Shown here piece after piece: positions 14,879 through 23,075 of a DNA stretch of 30,629 nucleotides. Each line of letters starts with the position of its first letter. Position 1 is the stretch's first letter. The translations under genes were made by a program, and so were the position numbers. Under the pieces are notes generated by a model. That model did no database searches. It saw only the letters and a list, made by a program, of their open reading frames with translations, and had not been told where the DNA came from. Source of the DNA: UBA11891 sp965658355 (GTDB lineage Bacteria; Bacteroidota; Bacteroidia; Flavobacteriales; Flavobacteriaceae); NCBI GenBank assembly GCA_965658355.1, contig CBFHRX010000023.1, positions 1 through 30,629 of the forward strand, written 5' to 3'.

Positions 14879-15334
14879 ATGAATACTTTAAAGGTAGGGG
14901 ATGTTCTTCCCACATTCTCCGTTACAGACCAAAATGGAAAAATCCATTCGAATACGGACTACGCCAATCAAAAACTAATCGTTTTTTTCTATCCCAAAGC
15001 CAACACTCCAGGATGTACAGCAGAGGCATGTGATTTAAGAGATCATTATGCGGAATTGCAAAAAGCAGGATATGCATTGCTAGGGGTGAGTGCTGATAGT
15101 GAGAAAAAACAGAAAAACTTTTCAGATAAGTACGAATTTCCTTTTCCCCTTTTAGCCGATGAAAACAAAGAAGTCATAGAAGGTTTTGGGGTTTGGGGAC
15201 TTAAAAAATTCATGGGAAAAGAATACGATGGGATACATCGGAAGACGTTTCTTTTTGACGAAAATGGTATTTGTATTCGAGTTATAGACAAGGTAAAGAC
15301 CAAAGAACACGCAGCGCAGATACTAGAAGGTTAA
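14879..15334 (+). CDS. bcp: Thiol peroxidase Bcp (atypical 2-Cys peroxiredoxin)
   Basis: Bcp reduces hydrogen peroxide and organic peroxides with electrons from thioredoxin, in the cytosol. The 151-residue protein has the thioredoxin fold and the motif FYPKANTPGCTAEACDLRD, with peroxidatic C46 and resolving C51 five residues later, as in the Bcp/PrxQ group. The motif 'GVSADSEKKQKNFSDKYEFPFPLLAD' and an Arg near the C-terminal half (HRKTFLFDENG) complete the pattern. Length is normal. It is divergent from nth, so an oxidative-damage theme is shared with its neighbour. The gap to the convergent DUF1835 gene is 18 bases. Confidence 0.95.
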   Translation: MNTLKVGDVLPTFSVTDQNGKIHSNTDYANQKLIVFFYPKANTPGCTAEACDLRDHYAELQKAGYALLGVSADSEKKQKNFSDKYEFPFPLLADENKEVIEGFGVWGLKKFMGKEYDGIHRKTFLFDENGICIRVIDKVKTKEHAAQILEG

Positions 15335-15352
15335 TGTTGCCCTATTTATTGC

Positions 15353-16087
15353 TTACTCTGTAGAAGAAAGTAGTTTGAGTAATCGAGCCACCTGAAGGTC
15401 ACCATAGCCATAGATGGGAAGTCGCTTTTGGAACTCTAGAAAGATGGTTCCAAAATGATCGGTTTGTAAATCGCTTTTTATGGCTTGTAAGGTTTCCAAA
15501 GGGAGTCCTAGTGAGTCGCCTGCTGGAATTCGATGGCTATGAGCTGTCACTGCTCTTTGAATAAAAGAATAATCTGAAGGTAGTAAGGAAGCTGTCTTTT
15601 GAAGCGCTGTCAGATTTCCCTGACTATAGGCAGGCCATAATTGTAAGAGTGTGGGCAGCTCAAGGATTGGCATACGGTTTTCATAGAGCCTTACTAATTG
15701 GTCTTCTGCATAGGCTGCAAAGCCGTAAGGAGAGCGTGAATCCGGCCGAACTAGAGAAAGTGAACAATCCACTTTATCTCTTAACAACTGAAATACAAAC
15801 CAAAGATTTACTTGGCAAAAAAGGTCTTCTTCAAACCAGAGGTTGATTGCTGAGTTTTCTGGGATTTGTTGAATTGATTCGAACCCTTTTACGCTGACGG
15901 AATAGTATTCTTCCTTAGTACAAGCCTTGTATTCTTCAGAAAGGAATAGGGCTCTTTGCTTATAAAAAGAGTTCAAAGTAGGTGCTTTCACAGGGCCATC
16001 GACTAAACATTCCCTGAAAACAAGTTTGTTGCCCGACAGTACAGGGGGGAATTTCGCGTATAAAGAATCCCCATTAAGGATGTGCAC
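15353..16087 (-). CDS. DUF1835 domain protein
   Basis: The family's N-terminal motif is seen at once from a GTG start: VHILNGDSLYAKF, then LVFRECLVDGPV (about 26-37). The 244-residue protein has no signal peptide or membrane helix. DUF1835 proteins are common in Firmicutes and Bacteroidota and have no proven function. The frame is open up to a TTG at 16141, but that start would overlap the preceding gene by 35 bases and add 18 residues not typical of the family; GTG 16087 leaves a 19-base gap and puts the conserved motif at the N-terminus. Likely in one operon with the 477-residue protein. Confidence 0.75.
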   Translation of the reverse strand: MHILNGDSLYAKFPPVLSGNKLVFRECLVDGPVKAPTLNSFYKQRALFLSEEYKACTKEEYYSVSVKGFESIQQIPENSAINLWFEEDLFCQVNLWFVFQLLRDKVDCSLSLVRPDSRSPYGFAAYAEDQLVRLYENRMPILELPTLLQLWPAYSQGNLTALQKTASLLPSDYSFIQRAVTAHSHRIPAGDSLGLPLETLQAIKSDLQTDHFGTIFLEFQKRLPIYGYGDLQVARLLKLLSSTE

Positions 16088-16106
16088 AGTACTCGTAAAT
16101 GCCGAA

Positions 16107-17540
16107 TTACTTTTTGAATCCAAACATTTTATTTTTGACAATCATTTCAGCAATCCCTTCGGGGAGTTGTTTTTCCCAGCCTTCTTTGTTTTCCTTGATT
16201 TGCGCGAGTATCTCTCTTGAAAATATATCCAAATAGTTTTCCTCAAAATCGAAGATATCTACCACTTTCCCATTGTATTTAAAGAACTTGTAAAAATCTT
16301 TCATTCGAGGATGCAAGCGTAAATTATTACTATTAATAATTTCTGCTGTTTCAGGGTTTTTAGAAGGGTATAAATAGACTTTAAGGTTGTTGTAGAACAT
16401 CTTACCAAATGCCTCTAAGATGCCCCCACTTAAATCATTATAATAGTCTTCCTTAAAGATCTCAATAAAGTTATTGACGCCTATAGAAAGTGCCATTTGC
16501 TTCTTAGTGTAGGCAGAGAAATAATCGACTAAACGATAGTACTCTTTAAAATTCGAAATCATCACAATATGCCCGAGTGAGCAGAGCAGCTTGGCGCGAT
16601 CCATAAAATCCTTTTCATCGATTTCACCTTGTGCCATTAAATTCGAAAGCGTAATCTCAAAAATAACTACTGTTTTTTCTTCGTCTACATTGGGCTCTTT
16701 GACAAAAATATCATGCGATTTCTCAAACATATCGATATTGACCTTGGTTACCGGACGAAAACTTCCTCTTAAGGCCAAAATGTTTTTCTTATAGAGAATT
16801 CGGGCTGGTAGTATGTTGTTCCCTTCAGAATCAAACATAACGGCTTCAGTCATACCATTTTTAACCAATTGAAGGCTCATTAATCGATTGTCTACTTGCT
16901 CAAATAAAGGCCCTTTAAAATTGATGGTATCGATTTCTATCGCATAATCGTCAATATAGTCATAGAGATAGCGGAGTAGCTTTTTAGGCTCATTGTATTT
17001 ATAAAAAGCACCGTAGACCAAATTCACTCCCATAATCCCAAGCACTTCTTGTTGCAAACGAGCTTCAGCTTGGTGAAAGCGAACATGGAGTGTAATTTCA
17101 TTGTAGGGTTCGTCTGGCGCTATTTGATAGCGGATTCCCATCCATCCGTGGCCTTTGAATTTTTTGGCAAAATCAATGGTAGCGACAGTGTTCGCAAGGG
17201 TAAAAAACATTTTTTCGGGATGCTTTTCCTTGGGAATTCGACTCTTTAGTAGTTTCATTTCATGGTCCAACATCTTACCCAATCGGGTTTCTGTTACATA
17301 ACGACCGTCTTCTTCTTCTCCATAAATGATATCGCTAAAGTTTTTGTCGTAGGCCGATATCGTTTTTGCAATGGTTCCCGAGGCACCTCCAACACGAAAA
17401 AAATGCCGGGCTACTTCTTGTCCTGCACCAATTTCTGCAAAGGTTCCATAAATATGTTGATTCAAGTTGATTCGAAGCGCTTTGGCTTCAATGGAGGGGC
17501 GGTTTTCAAAGGTATTATCGCCGGGTAAGGATGGACTCAT
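16107..17540 (-). CDS. Conserved 477-residue protein, function unknown
   Basis: I recall this protein type as conserved across Bacteroidota, sometimes labelled nicotinate-nucleotide adenylyltransferase; I see no HIGH or ISSTKIR motif to support that name. Visible features: an N-terminal ALRINLNQHIYGTFAEIGAG (21-40), a Gly-rich FFRVGGASGTIAKTISAYD (47-65), the segment KGHGWMGIRYQ, and a C-terminal region with FIEIFKEDYYNDLSGGILEAFGKMF. No signal peptide or membrane helix; probably cytosolic. Its ATG is 70 bases from the divergent MBL hydrolase gene and has a good TTG-N19-TAATTTTG promoter. The DUF1835 gene follows. Confidence 0.7.
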   Translation of the reverse strand: MSPSLPGDNTFENRPSIEAKALRINLNQHIYGTFAEIGAGQEVARHFFRVGGASGTIAKTISAYDKNFSDIIYGEEEDGRYVTETRLGKMLDHEMKLLKSRIPKEKHPEKMFFTLANTVATIDFAKKFKGHGWMGIRYQIAPDEPYNEITLHVRFHQAEARLQQEVLGIMGVNLVYGAFYKYNEPKKLLRYLYDYIDDYAIEIDTINFKGPLFEQVDNRLMSLQLVKNGMTEAVMFDSEGNNILPARILYKKNILALRGSFRPVTKVNIDMFEKSHDIFVKEPNVDEEKTVVIFEITLSNLMAQGEIDEKDFMDRAKLLCSLGHIVMISNFKEYYRLVDYFSAYTKKQMALSIGVNNFIEIFKEDYYNDLSGGILEAFGKMFYNNLKVYLYPSKNPETAEIINSNNLRLHPRMKDFYKFFKYNGKVVDIFDFEENYLDIFSREILAQIKENKEGWEKQLPEGIAEMIVKNKMFGFKK

Positions 17541-17559
17541 AAGTACTGTTGTTCACTCT

Positions 17560-17589
17560 CAAAATTACACATTCTTTATCTAGGTACAA
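17560..17589 (-). promoter_or_regulatory. Promoter TTG-N19-TAATTTTG for the 477-residue protein
   Basis: On the minus strand a TTG (17589-17587), 19 bases, and TAATTTTG (17567-17560) match the full flavobacterial consensus. The transcript would start near 17555, about 15 nt before the ATG at 17540. Confidence 0.6.
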
Positions 17590-17594
17590 ATAAT

Positions 17595-17602
17595 TATCTT
17601 TG
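17595..17602 (+). promoter_or_regulatory. -7 box TATCTTTG for the MBL hydrolase gene
   Basis: TATCTTTG is a full TAnnTTTG match ending eight bases before the ATG at 17611. It sits back-to-back with the minus-strand promoter at 17560-17589, so the two polymerases would compete for the same 45 bp. Confidence 0.45.
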
Positions 17603-17610
17603 AGATTCTT

Positions 17611-18381
17611 ATGCTCAAAATTACTTTTTTAGGAACAGGTACTTCACAAGGGATTCCCATTATTGGTAGTGATCATCCTGTTTGTTTGAGCGACAACCCC
17701 AAAGACAAGCGCTTACGGGTGTCAGTGCTAATCCAATGGGAGCAGCACTCTATTGTAATTGACTGTGGCCCTGATTTTAGGCAGCAATTATTGAACAACC
17801 CAATCCCTCTTTTAGACGCGCTTCTTTTTACCCATGAACACGCCGATCACACAGCGGGTTTAGACGACATTCGTCCCTTTTGTTTTCGACAAGGGGCACT
17901 TCCCATCTATGTAGATAAAGACGTACAAGCGGCTTTGGAAAAAAGATTTGGCTATATTTTTGAAACTGAAAACCGATATCCGGGGGCTCCCTCGGTTACT
18001 GCACATAGAATTTCTAAAGAGCAGCCTTTTACTATAGCAGGCAAAACAATTACACCTGTAGAAGTGATGCACCACACATTAGCTGTCTTAGGCTTTCGTA
18101 TAGATAACTTTGCGTATCTAACTGATGTCAAAGCAATTGCGGCAGAAGAGCGCGAAAAACTTCAAGACCTTGATGTCTTGGTAGTAAGTGCGCTCCGAAT
18201 AGATCCACATCCCATGCATTTAAATTTAGAAGAAGCCCTTCAATTAGTAACAGAATTACAACCGAAGCGAGCTTATTTTACGCATATTAGCCATCTATTG
18301 GGTTTTCATGATGAAGTGTCGCAAAACCTACCAGAAAATGTCTTTCTGGCCTATGATAATTTAAAAATTGAGTCTAGCTGA
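17611..18381 (+). CDS. MBL-fold metal-dependent hydrolase (PhnP-like)
   Basis: The 256-residue protein begins with LGTGTSQGIP, as in PhnP-type phosphodiesterases of the metallo-beta-lactamase superfamily. It has the metal motif HEHADH (H75, H77, D79, H80), further ligand candidates in VMHHTLAVLGF and the Asp of FAYLTDV, and a final HISH (near residue 227). Such enzymes hydrolyse cyclic phosphodiesters or similar bonds with two metal ions. No phn genes are nearby, so the substrate here is open. Cytosolic by sequence. Its -7 box ends eight bases before the ATG. The next gene starts 43 bases after its stop. Confidence 0.88.
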   Translation: MLKITFLGTGTSQGIPIIGSDHPVCLSDNPKDKRLRVSVLIQWEQHSIVIDCGPDFRQQLLNNPIPLLDALLFTHEHADHTAGLDDIRPFCFRQGALPIYVDKDVQAALEKRFGYIFETENRYPGAPSVTAHRISKEQPFTIAGKTITPVEVMHHTLAVLGFRIDNFAYLTDVKAIAAEEREKLQDLDVLVVSALRIDPHPMHLNLEEALQLVTELQPKRAYFTHISHLLGFHDEVSQNLPENVFLAYDNLKIESS

Positions 18382-18424
18382 TTAATTGAATTAGTACTAG
18401 AAACACAATCAAAATAAGCAAAAC

Positions 18425-18922
18425 ATGAAAAAGCAAATCTTTGCCTACCTATTTGTTTTTACGTTTTTAATTCTAGTCTTCCAACTGGTCAACTCCAATA
18501 AGGTGCTAAATAGTATTGAAGCTGACTGGCGTAAAGAAGTCAGCAAGCGAAAGCAATTACAAGACTCTTTAACGGTCCTTCAGGAGCGGCTTGAGGACGA
18601 AGTGTATTTTTCATTGCTACAGAATGAAGGGGCGCAAGTATATTTTGAAGGAGAAGATATAGCGGTTTTAGAAAGTCAGTTGATGGACGCTGTCTATGAA
18701 ACCAATTTATTGCCCAATAATCAAAAAATTGTTCCCTATGCTCCTATGGGAGAAGCTGGGTTTATGATCAATAAAGTAAAAGTGTTGAATCATAAATGGT
18801 TAGTGGCTGATTTTACGGACGGAACCTATTGGGGGGAACTATTTGTTCGGTATCAAAAAGAAAAAGACGGCCACTTTACATTTCAGGTTTCGGAGTCTTT
18901 TCTGTATCCATTAGCGGACTAA
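18425..18922 (+). CDS. Membrane-anchored coiled-coil protein, unknown
   Basis: The 165-residue protein has a short basic start (MKKQ), one hydrophobic helix (about 5-22), then a heptad-like charged stretch (30-60, EADWRKEVSKRKQLQDSLTV and onward) that may form a coiled coil, followed by a globular part with LVADFTDGTYWGELFVRYQ. This fits a single-pass protein with its main part in the periplasm. I do not recognise a named family. It follows the MBL hydrolase by 43 bases on the same strand and overlaps the end of the convergent alpha/beta hydrolase gene by 12 bases. Confidence 0.7.
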   Translation: MKKQIFAYLFVFTFLILVFQLVNSNKVLNSIEADWRKEVSKRKQLQDSLTVLQERLEDEVYFSLLQNEGAQVYFEGEDIAVLESQLMDAVYETNLLPNNQKIVPYAPMGEAGFMINKVKVLNHKWLVADFTDGTYWGELFVRYQKEKDGHFTFQVSESFLYPLAD

Positions 18923-19561
18923 CCAGTTCACCATATCTGTGAAATTTTCTTGACTGATGGTGTGTCCAGCCGGGTATTCATGATAGCTTACTTGCGGATT
19001 GTTTTGATGGAGTATACCCACTGTTTCTCGGGTGTAAGCTATAGGAAGAGTTGCATCTTCAGTACCGTGTGAGGCAAAGGCAACAACATTTTTGTAGTGC
19101 TCAATAGGATGCTGAAGTAACTCCGGGTCTATCAACCCACTTAGTCCAATAATTTGTTTGATTTTTTGAGGCTGATCCAATCCCAATGCCCAACTCAAAA
19201 TAGCACCTTGACTAAACCCCAAACAACTAAGCTGTGACGCATCCAGTTGGTAACGCTCACAATAGTAGGTCATATTTTCTACGATGAGAGAAAGGCTTTT
19301 TTGGGCTTGTGTATAATTGCTTACGCGCTCCATAGCTGCAGTAAATTGGAGTTCATACCAGGCAAAACCACCAAAGGGTAGGGCATGGGGGGCGTTTAAG
19401 GCAATTATGGCAAACTTATCGGGGAGGTAGTTTGCAAAGGAAAATAGATCTTCTTTGTTACTTCCGTATCCGTGTAGTAAAAAAAGGACTTCTGGCTTGT
19501 CAGTCTGTTCAGCAGCAGGACGGTATACATGATCTAAAATAAGTTCAGGCTCCGAAATCAT
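18911..19561 (-). CDS. Alpha/beta hydrolase, carboxylesterase/phospholipase type
   Basis: The catalytic triad of the PF02230-type esterases is visible: the nucleophile Ser in GFSQGA, the Asp in HGTEDATLP and the His in AGHTIS, plus the oxyanion motif LLHGYGSNKED. With the second of two adjacent ATGs (19561; the other at 19564) the protein has 216 residues, near the family norm of about 210-220. The frame runs to 19609 but the extra residues are not family-like. Its start lies inside the end of the dihydroorotase-like gene (overlap of 17-20 bases), which suggests translational coupling. No signal peptide: cytosolic esterase of unknown substrate. Confidence 0.87.
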   Translation of the reverse strand: MISEPELILDHVYRPAAEQTDKPEVLFLLHGYGSNKEDLFSFANYLPDKFAIIALNAPHALPFGGFAWYELQFTAAMERVSNYTQAQKSLSLIVENMTYYCERYQLDASQLSCLGFSQGAILSWALGLDQPQKIKQIIGLSGLIDPELLQHPIEHYKNVVAFASHGTEDATLPIAYTRETVGILHQNNPQVSYHEYPAGHTISQENFTDMVNWLVR

Positions 19562-20807
19562 CATTCCAGTGTAAAGTTTCGTTGTGATAAGTCCCCAGTA
19601 CATGACCACTCATTTGGTGCCCTATATAAGCACAATTCTTGGAACTTGATTGCAAATGGTCTTTCTGGAGTGTAAAGCTCTTAGCAGGATTGAAAAAGGT
19701 TAAATCTGCTTTTTGTCCCGTTTCAATTTTAGAATTAGGAATCCCGAAAATGGATTTGCCACGAGTTAGAAAACCGATAGCTTGTTCTAGCGGAAAGATA
19801 GTGGCGAGAACTCCAAAGCAGGCTTCTAGACCTATACTACCCGGAAGTGCTAATTCAAATTCAAGGTCTTTATTTTCTGTATTTATAGGCTGGTGCATAC
19901 TGCTGACACAATCGATTGTTCCATCGATTAGGCCTTGTCTTAAAGCATTTTGGTCCTCTTTTGTCCGGATAGGAGGGAATACTTTTAAATTAGCATCAAA
20001 TGTGCTCAAGGCTGAATCTTCAAAGCACAAATGGGGCAAGCCGACAGAGCAACTGACGTTCAGCCCTCTTTTTTTGGCATTTCGGATATGGGCAACCCCT
20101 TCTGCGGTGCTTACGAAGGGGATGTGAAGGCTACCACCACTATGAGCCAATATTTCTAAATCTCTATTAATCTGTATGCTTTCTGAAATACTGGGGATCC
20201 CTTTGAGTCCTAATTGTGTGCTTGTTATTCCTTCATGCATGAGCCCCTTCCCTTGTAAAGAAATATCGGAGGGATGGGAGAGGAGCAGCGCATCAAATGA
20301 CTGGCTGTATTCCAGAGCAATTTTTAATAAACGTGGGTTTTGAATGGATTGAAAAGCGTCATAAAATGCAATGGCACCCGCCTGTTGCATATGGTAAAGT
20401 TCTGCTAAATTTTGACCCTTACTTTCCAAAGACAAGGCGCCTATAGGATATAGAGAGCTAACCGCTCCTTTTGCTTTTGCCAGCTGGTGCACCACGCCAC
20501 TTTGAGAATCTAAAACTGGTGCTACATTAGGGAGCAATCCAATATGAGTAAATCCACTACTGGCAGCTGTATACAAGCCGTTAGATAAGGTTTCTCTTTC
20601 TTCGTATCCAGGCTCTCCAAAGCTTACTAAGGGGTCAAACCAACCGGGTGAAACACATAACTGTTCGGCTTCTATAATACGATCTGATTTCGCATCAGGA
20701 GAGTCGATTTCGGTAATAATACCGGATTCAATAAGAAGAGATAAAACCTGCCCGTGTTTGGGATGAACGGGGTCTATAAGCGTGGCATTTTTTATGAGTA
20801 AGCGCAT
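19545..20807 (-). CDS. Dihydroorotase-like amidohydrolase, metal site lost
   Basis: The 420-residue protein follows dihydroorotase (third step of UMP synthesis) end to end: GWFDPLVSFGEPGYEERET, the LLPNVAPVLDS block, NLKVFPPIRTKEDQ and DGTIDCVSS. But the metal ligands are missing. The family's D-x-H-x-H-x-R reads D58-P-L60-V-S62-F-G64, so both His and the Arg are gone, and the catalytic Asp in 'TDHAPH' is M304. So it is probably not a working hydrolase. Flavobacteria often carry a second PyrC-like protein with a 'VSFGEPG' block; non-catalytic DHOase homologues in Pseudomonas support aspartate carbamoyltransferase assembly, which could be the role here. It has its own promoter. Confidence 0.85.
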   Translation of the reverse strand: MRLLIKNATLIDPVHPKHGQVLSLLIESGIITEIDSPDAKSDRIIEAEQLCVSPGWFDPLVSFGEPGYEERETLSNGLYTAASSGFTHIGLLPNVAPVLDSQSGVVHQLAKAKGAVSSLYPIGALSLESKGQNLAELYHMQQAGAIAFYDAFQSIQNPRLLKIALEYSQSFDALLLSHPSDISLQGKGLMHEGITSTQLGLKGIPSISESIQINRDLEILAHSGGSLHIPFVSTAEGVAHIRNAKKRGLNVSCSVGLPHLCFEDSALSTFDANLKVFPPIRTKEDQNALRQGLIDGTIDCVSSMHQPINTENKDLEFELALPGSIGLEACFGVLATIFPLEQAIGFLTRGKSIFGIPNSKIETGQKADLTFFNPAKSFTLQKDHLQSSSKNCAYIGHQMSGHVLGTYHNETLHWNDDFGA

Positions 20808-20831
20808 ATAGCTAGGCCTTCAGGCGTTTGA

Positions 20832-20858
20832 CAAAAATAGAAAAGATTCTCCTGACAA
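20832..20858 (-). promoter_or_regulatory. Promoter TTG-N16-TATTTTTG for the dihydroorotase-like gene
   Basis: On the minus strand TTG (20858-20856), 16 bases and TATTTTTG (20839-20832) lie in the 63-base gap after the TIGR02757 gene. The spacer is one base shorter than the usual 17-23. The leader would be about 20 nt before the ATG at 20807. Confidence 0.5.
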
Positions 20859-20870
20859 ATAAGATCTGAC

Positions 20871-21623
20871 TTAGAATTTTTCAAAGGCGCCTAATCCAAA
20901 TAGTGCAAAATCGTATTTAACAGGGTCTAAAGGGTCCATTTTTCGAAGTTTGGCATCCAAAAGATCAAGTGCTTTACGATCACTTTGCTTGCGCTTTATC
21001 AACTTGAGTTTTCGCGCTACATTACCCGTATGAACGTCAAGTGGAAGAGAAAGGTCGGCAGGGCGAATGGATTTCCAAAGTCCGAAATCAACCCCGGCTT
21101 GTGAGTCGCGAACCATCCATCTAAAAAACATATTCAAACGTTTGGCAGCAGATCCCTTTTCTGGATTGGATAGGTGTTTCTCACTTCTTTTTTCATGCGG
21201 ACTTTCGAGTAAAAAACCTCTTAAGGCTGTTATTTTTTCGGCTACACTCGTCTCCGGAAGATTCGAGAAAAAAGCATCCATGTCTGTGTATTCATGGTAT
21301 AATCGGTGAAGGCCTTGACATAGAAATTTTAAATCGGTGCTGTTAAAAGTTCGGTGAATGACGGGATCAATAGGAGCTCCGGTGTAGTCCATAACGAATG
21401 AATGGGGGGAATGCCCCATTGCTTCCATCATTTTTTGTGCAGAATTCAAGATTGATTTTCGATTCCCCCAGGCAATAGTAGCGGTCAAAAAAGCTGCAAT
21501 CTCAATATCTTGTTTATGACTGAACTGGTGGGGGATTTGAATGGGATCTGTCTCAATGAAACGAGGATGCTCGTAATAAGCTGCTTTTTCATCTAAAAAA
21601 GCTTTTAATTCAGACTGATTCAT
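20871..21623 (-). CDS. TIGR02757 / DUF2400 family protein
   Basis: The 250-residue protein matches the TIGR02757 pattern: an N-terminal LKAFLDEKAAYYEHP, then DIEIAAFLTATIAWGNRKSI, 'FFRWMVRDSQAGVDFGLWKSI' and a C-terminal LPLDVHTGNVARKL with the final DPVKYDFALFGLGA. The family is distantly related to helix-hairpin-helix DNA glycosylases, the D in LDVHTGN lining up with the catalytic Asp region, but no activity is proven. Cytosolic. It lies 78 bases after the LolD-like gene on the same strand. Confidence 0.85.
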   Translation of the reverse strand: MNQSELKAFLDEKAAYYEHPRFIETDPIQIPHQFSHKQDIEIAAFLTATIAWGNRKSILNSAQKMMEAMGHSPHSFVMDYTGAPIDPVIHRTFNSTDLKFLCQGLHRLYHEYTDMDAFFSNLPETSVAEKITALRGFLLESPHEKRSEKHLSNPEKGSAAKRLNMFFRWMVRDSQAGVDFGLWKSIRPADLSLPLDVHTGNVARKLKLIKRKQSDRKALDLLDAKLRKMDPLDPVKYDFALFGLGAFEKF

Positions 21624-21701
21624 CTATTGTTTGATTCGTAAAAAATTGCTTTTAATATCCAAAACACCAATCGATATGTTTTTAAATCCTGGATTGGATT
21701 T

Positions 21702-22373
21702 TTAAGTAATAATGTGTCCGTCTTGTAGAACAATCTTGCGATCGCTTTGACTTGCCAATTCAGGATTGTGTGTAACGATAACAAAGGCGCAGCCCAATTC
21801 GTCTCGTAAATCAAAAAAAAGCTTGTGCAATTGATTGGCATTGTTAGTGTCAAGATTGCCACTCGGTTCATCAGCAAAGATGATAGCGGGCTTGTTTATC
21901 AAGGCACGCGCTACTGCTACTCGTTGTTGTTCTCCTCCTGACATCTCTGAGGGTTTGTGCTGGATTCGATCTCCTACCCCTAGTTTTTCTAGTAAGCTTT
22001 GGGCTCGTTCTTGAGTTTCTTTTTTGTCTTTTTTCCCAATCCAAGCTGGCATACATACGTTTTCTAAGGCTGTAAATTCGGGTAGTAATTCATGAAATTG
22101 AAAGATAAACCCTAGTTTTTCATTTCTAAATGACGCGAGCTGCTGAGGGGTCATTTCCTTAATGTTTTTTCCTAAAAGGGTGATCTTCAGATCTTCATGA
22201 GGGGTAGGCGTATCCAGTGTGCCTAAAAGTTGAAGTAAGGTGCTTTTACCAGCTCCTGATGGGCCTACAATGGATAAAATTTCTTGGGGAGCCACTTGCA
22301 AATCTATTCCCTTGAGTACCGTAAGACTCTGATATTTCTTATACAAAGACTTGGCTTCGATGACATATTGCAT
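21702..22373 (-). CDS. LolD/MacB-type ABC transporter ATPase
   Basis: The 223-residue protein has a complete nucleotide-binding domain: Walker A GPSGAGKST (37-45), Q-loop in LGFIFQFHELLPEF, signature MSGGEQQRVAVARALI, Walker B IIFADEPSGNLD and switch His in VIVTHN. The 'FQFHELLPEFTALENV' and 'EPSGNLD' segments are typical of the LolD group that powers lipoprotein release to the outer membrane through LolC/E. No permease gene is beside it, as is often the case in Bacteroidota where it stands alone. The ATG lies four bases after a TATTTTTG -7 box. Confidence 0.88.
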   Translation of the reverse strand: MQYVIEAKSLYKKYQSLTVLKGIDLQVAPQEILSIVGPSGAGKSTLLQLLGTLDTPTPHEDLKITLLGKNIKEMTPQQLASFRNEKLGFIFQFHELLPEFTALENVCMPAWIGKKDKKETQERAQSLLEKLGVGDRIQHKPSEMSGGEQQRVAVARALINKPAIIFADEPSGNLDTNNANQLHKLFFDLRDELGCAFVIVTHNPELASQSDRKIVLQDGHIIT

Positions 22374-22377
22374 ATTT

Positions 22378-22385
22378 CAAAAATA
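22378..22385 (-). promoter_or_regulatory. -7 box TATTTTTG directly before the LolD-like gene
   Basis: The minus strand reads TATTTTTG, AAAT, ATG. The same 8-mer and the same 4-base gap are seen at mnmE. No TTG at the -33 distance. Confidence 0.4.
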
Positions 22386-22506
22386 CATGAAAATATGCAA
22401 TTAGGGAGGCTTTACTTTTGCTACAAATTGTTTATTCTTTTAAGGCTAAAATTGAATGTTTATCAATAAAAGTCAAACAAAATGCGTTCTTGTTTAATAA
22501 TAACTT

Positions 22507-22514
22507 TATATTTG
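22507..22514 (+). promoter_or_regulatory. -7 box TATATTTG for msrA-folE
   Basis: TATATTTG is a full consensus match. A TTG at 22490-22492 is upstream, but the spacer (14 bases) is shorter than usual. The box lies after the longest-frame ATG (22482), so that ATG would not be in the mRNA; the TTG at 22545 is the better start. Confidence 0.45.
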
Positions 22515-22544
22515 TTAAACAGACTATGTAAATTTACTATTGCT

Positions 22545-23075
22545 TTGAAAAAGACTGCCTATTTTGCTGGAGGATGTTTTTGGTGTACTGAAGCCATTTA
22601 TAAAAGGGTTGAAGGTGTTGAATCAATTGAACCAGGCTATATGGGTGGTACCATTAAAAATCCTGCTTATCGGGAAGTCTGTACTGGAAGAACAGGTCAT
22701 GCTGAAGCCATAAAAGTTGTGTTCGACGAGGAGCGAATAGGGTATGATGTACTTGTTTCAATTTTCTTTTCTACCCATGATCCAACAACACTAAATCGTC
22801 AGGGAGCAGATGTTGGTACGCAGTACCGTTCAGCCATTTTTTGCGTAGACGAAACTCAATACAATACAGCAATAAGAATTGTTGATGAATTGACAGATCA
22901 AAAAATATTTGGCGATCCAATAGTCACTGAGATTAATCGTGAATCTCCCTTTTATGCAGCGGAAAAAGACCATCATGATTACTTCAGCCAAAACCAAGAA
23001 CAACCTTACTGCCAAGCTGTTATAGCACCTAAAGTGAAAAAATTTATAGACCAATACAAAACATATTTAAAATGA
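22545..23075 (+). CDS. msrA: Peptide methionine sulfoxide reductase MsrA
   Basis: MsrA reduces S-methionine sulfoxide in proteins and free methionine, using thioredoxin. With a TTG start the 176-residue protein begins MKKTAYFAGGCFWCTEAIYK, where GCFWC carries the catalytic C11 and a second Cys C14; this is the normal MsrA N-terminus. Further marks are the GYMGGTIKNPAYREVCTGRTGHAEA block, FFSTHDPTTLNRQGADVGTQYRS and a late C156 (QPYCQ), a candidate for resolving Cys. The ATG at 22482 gives 21 extra residues with no family likeness and precedes the -7 box. The stop overlaps the folE start by four bases (ATGA). Confidence 0.93.
   Translation: MKKTAYFAGGCFWCTEAIYKRVEGVESIEPGYMGGTIKNPAYREVCTGRTGHAEAIKVVFDEERIGYDVLVSIFFSTHDPTTLNRQGADVGTQYRSAIFCVDETQYNTAIRIVDELTDQKIFGDPIVTEINRESPFYAAEKDHHDYFSQNQEQPYCQAVIAPKVKKFIDQYKTYLK

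Noticed and set aside
14842..14913. Hydrophobic N-terminal extension of nth as a possible signal peptide
   Set aside because: Nth is a cytosolic enzyme, and the extension runs through the divergent bcp promoter and over the bcp start; internal ATGs fit family length.
19639..20127. 162-codon plus-strand ORF opposite the dihydroorotase-like gene
   Set aside because: It is antisense to a well-supported gene, has no promoter or family likeness, and its composition is that of a shadow frame.
21672..21700. AAATCC-TGGATT-GGATTT inverted repeat after the LolD-like gene as terminator
   Set aside because: Only a 6-bp AT-rich stem, and on the minus strand it is followed by A rather than T, so it would not end that transcript.
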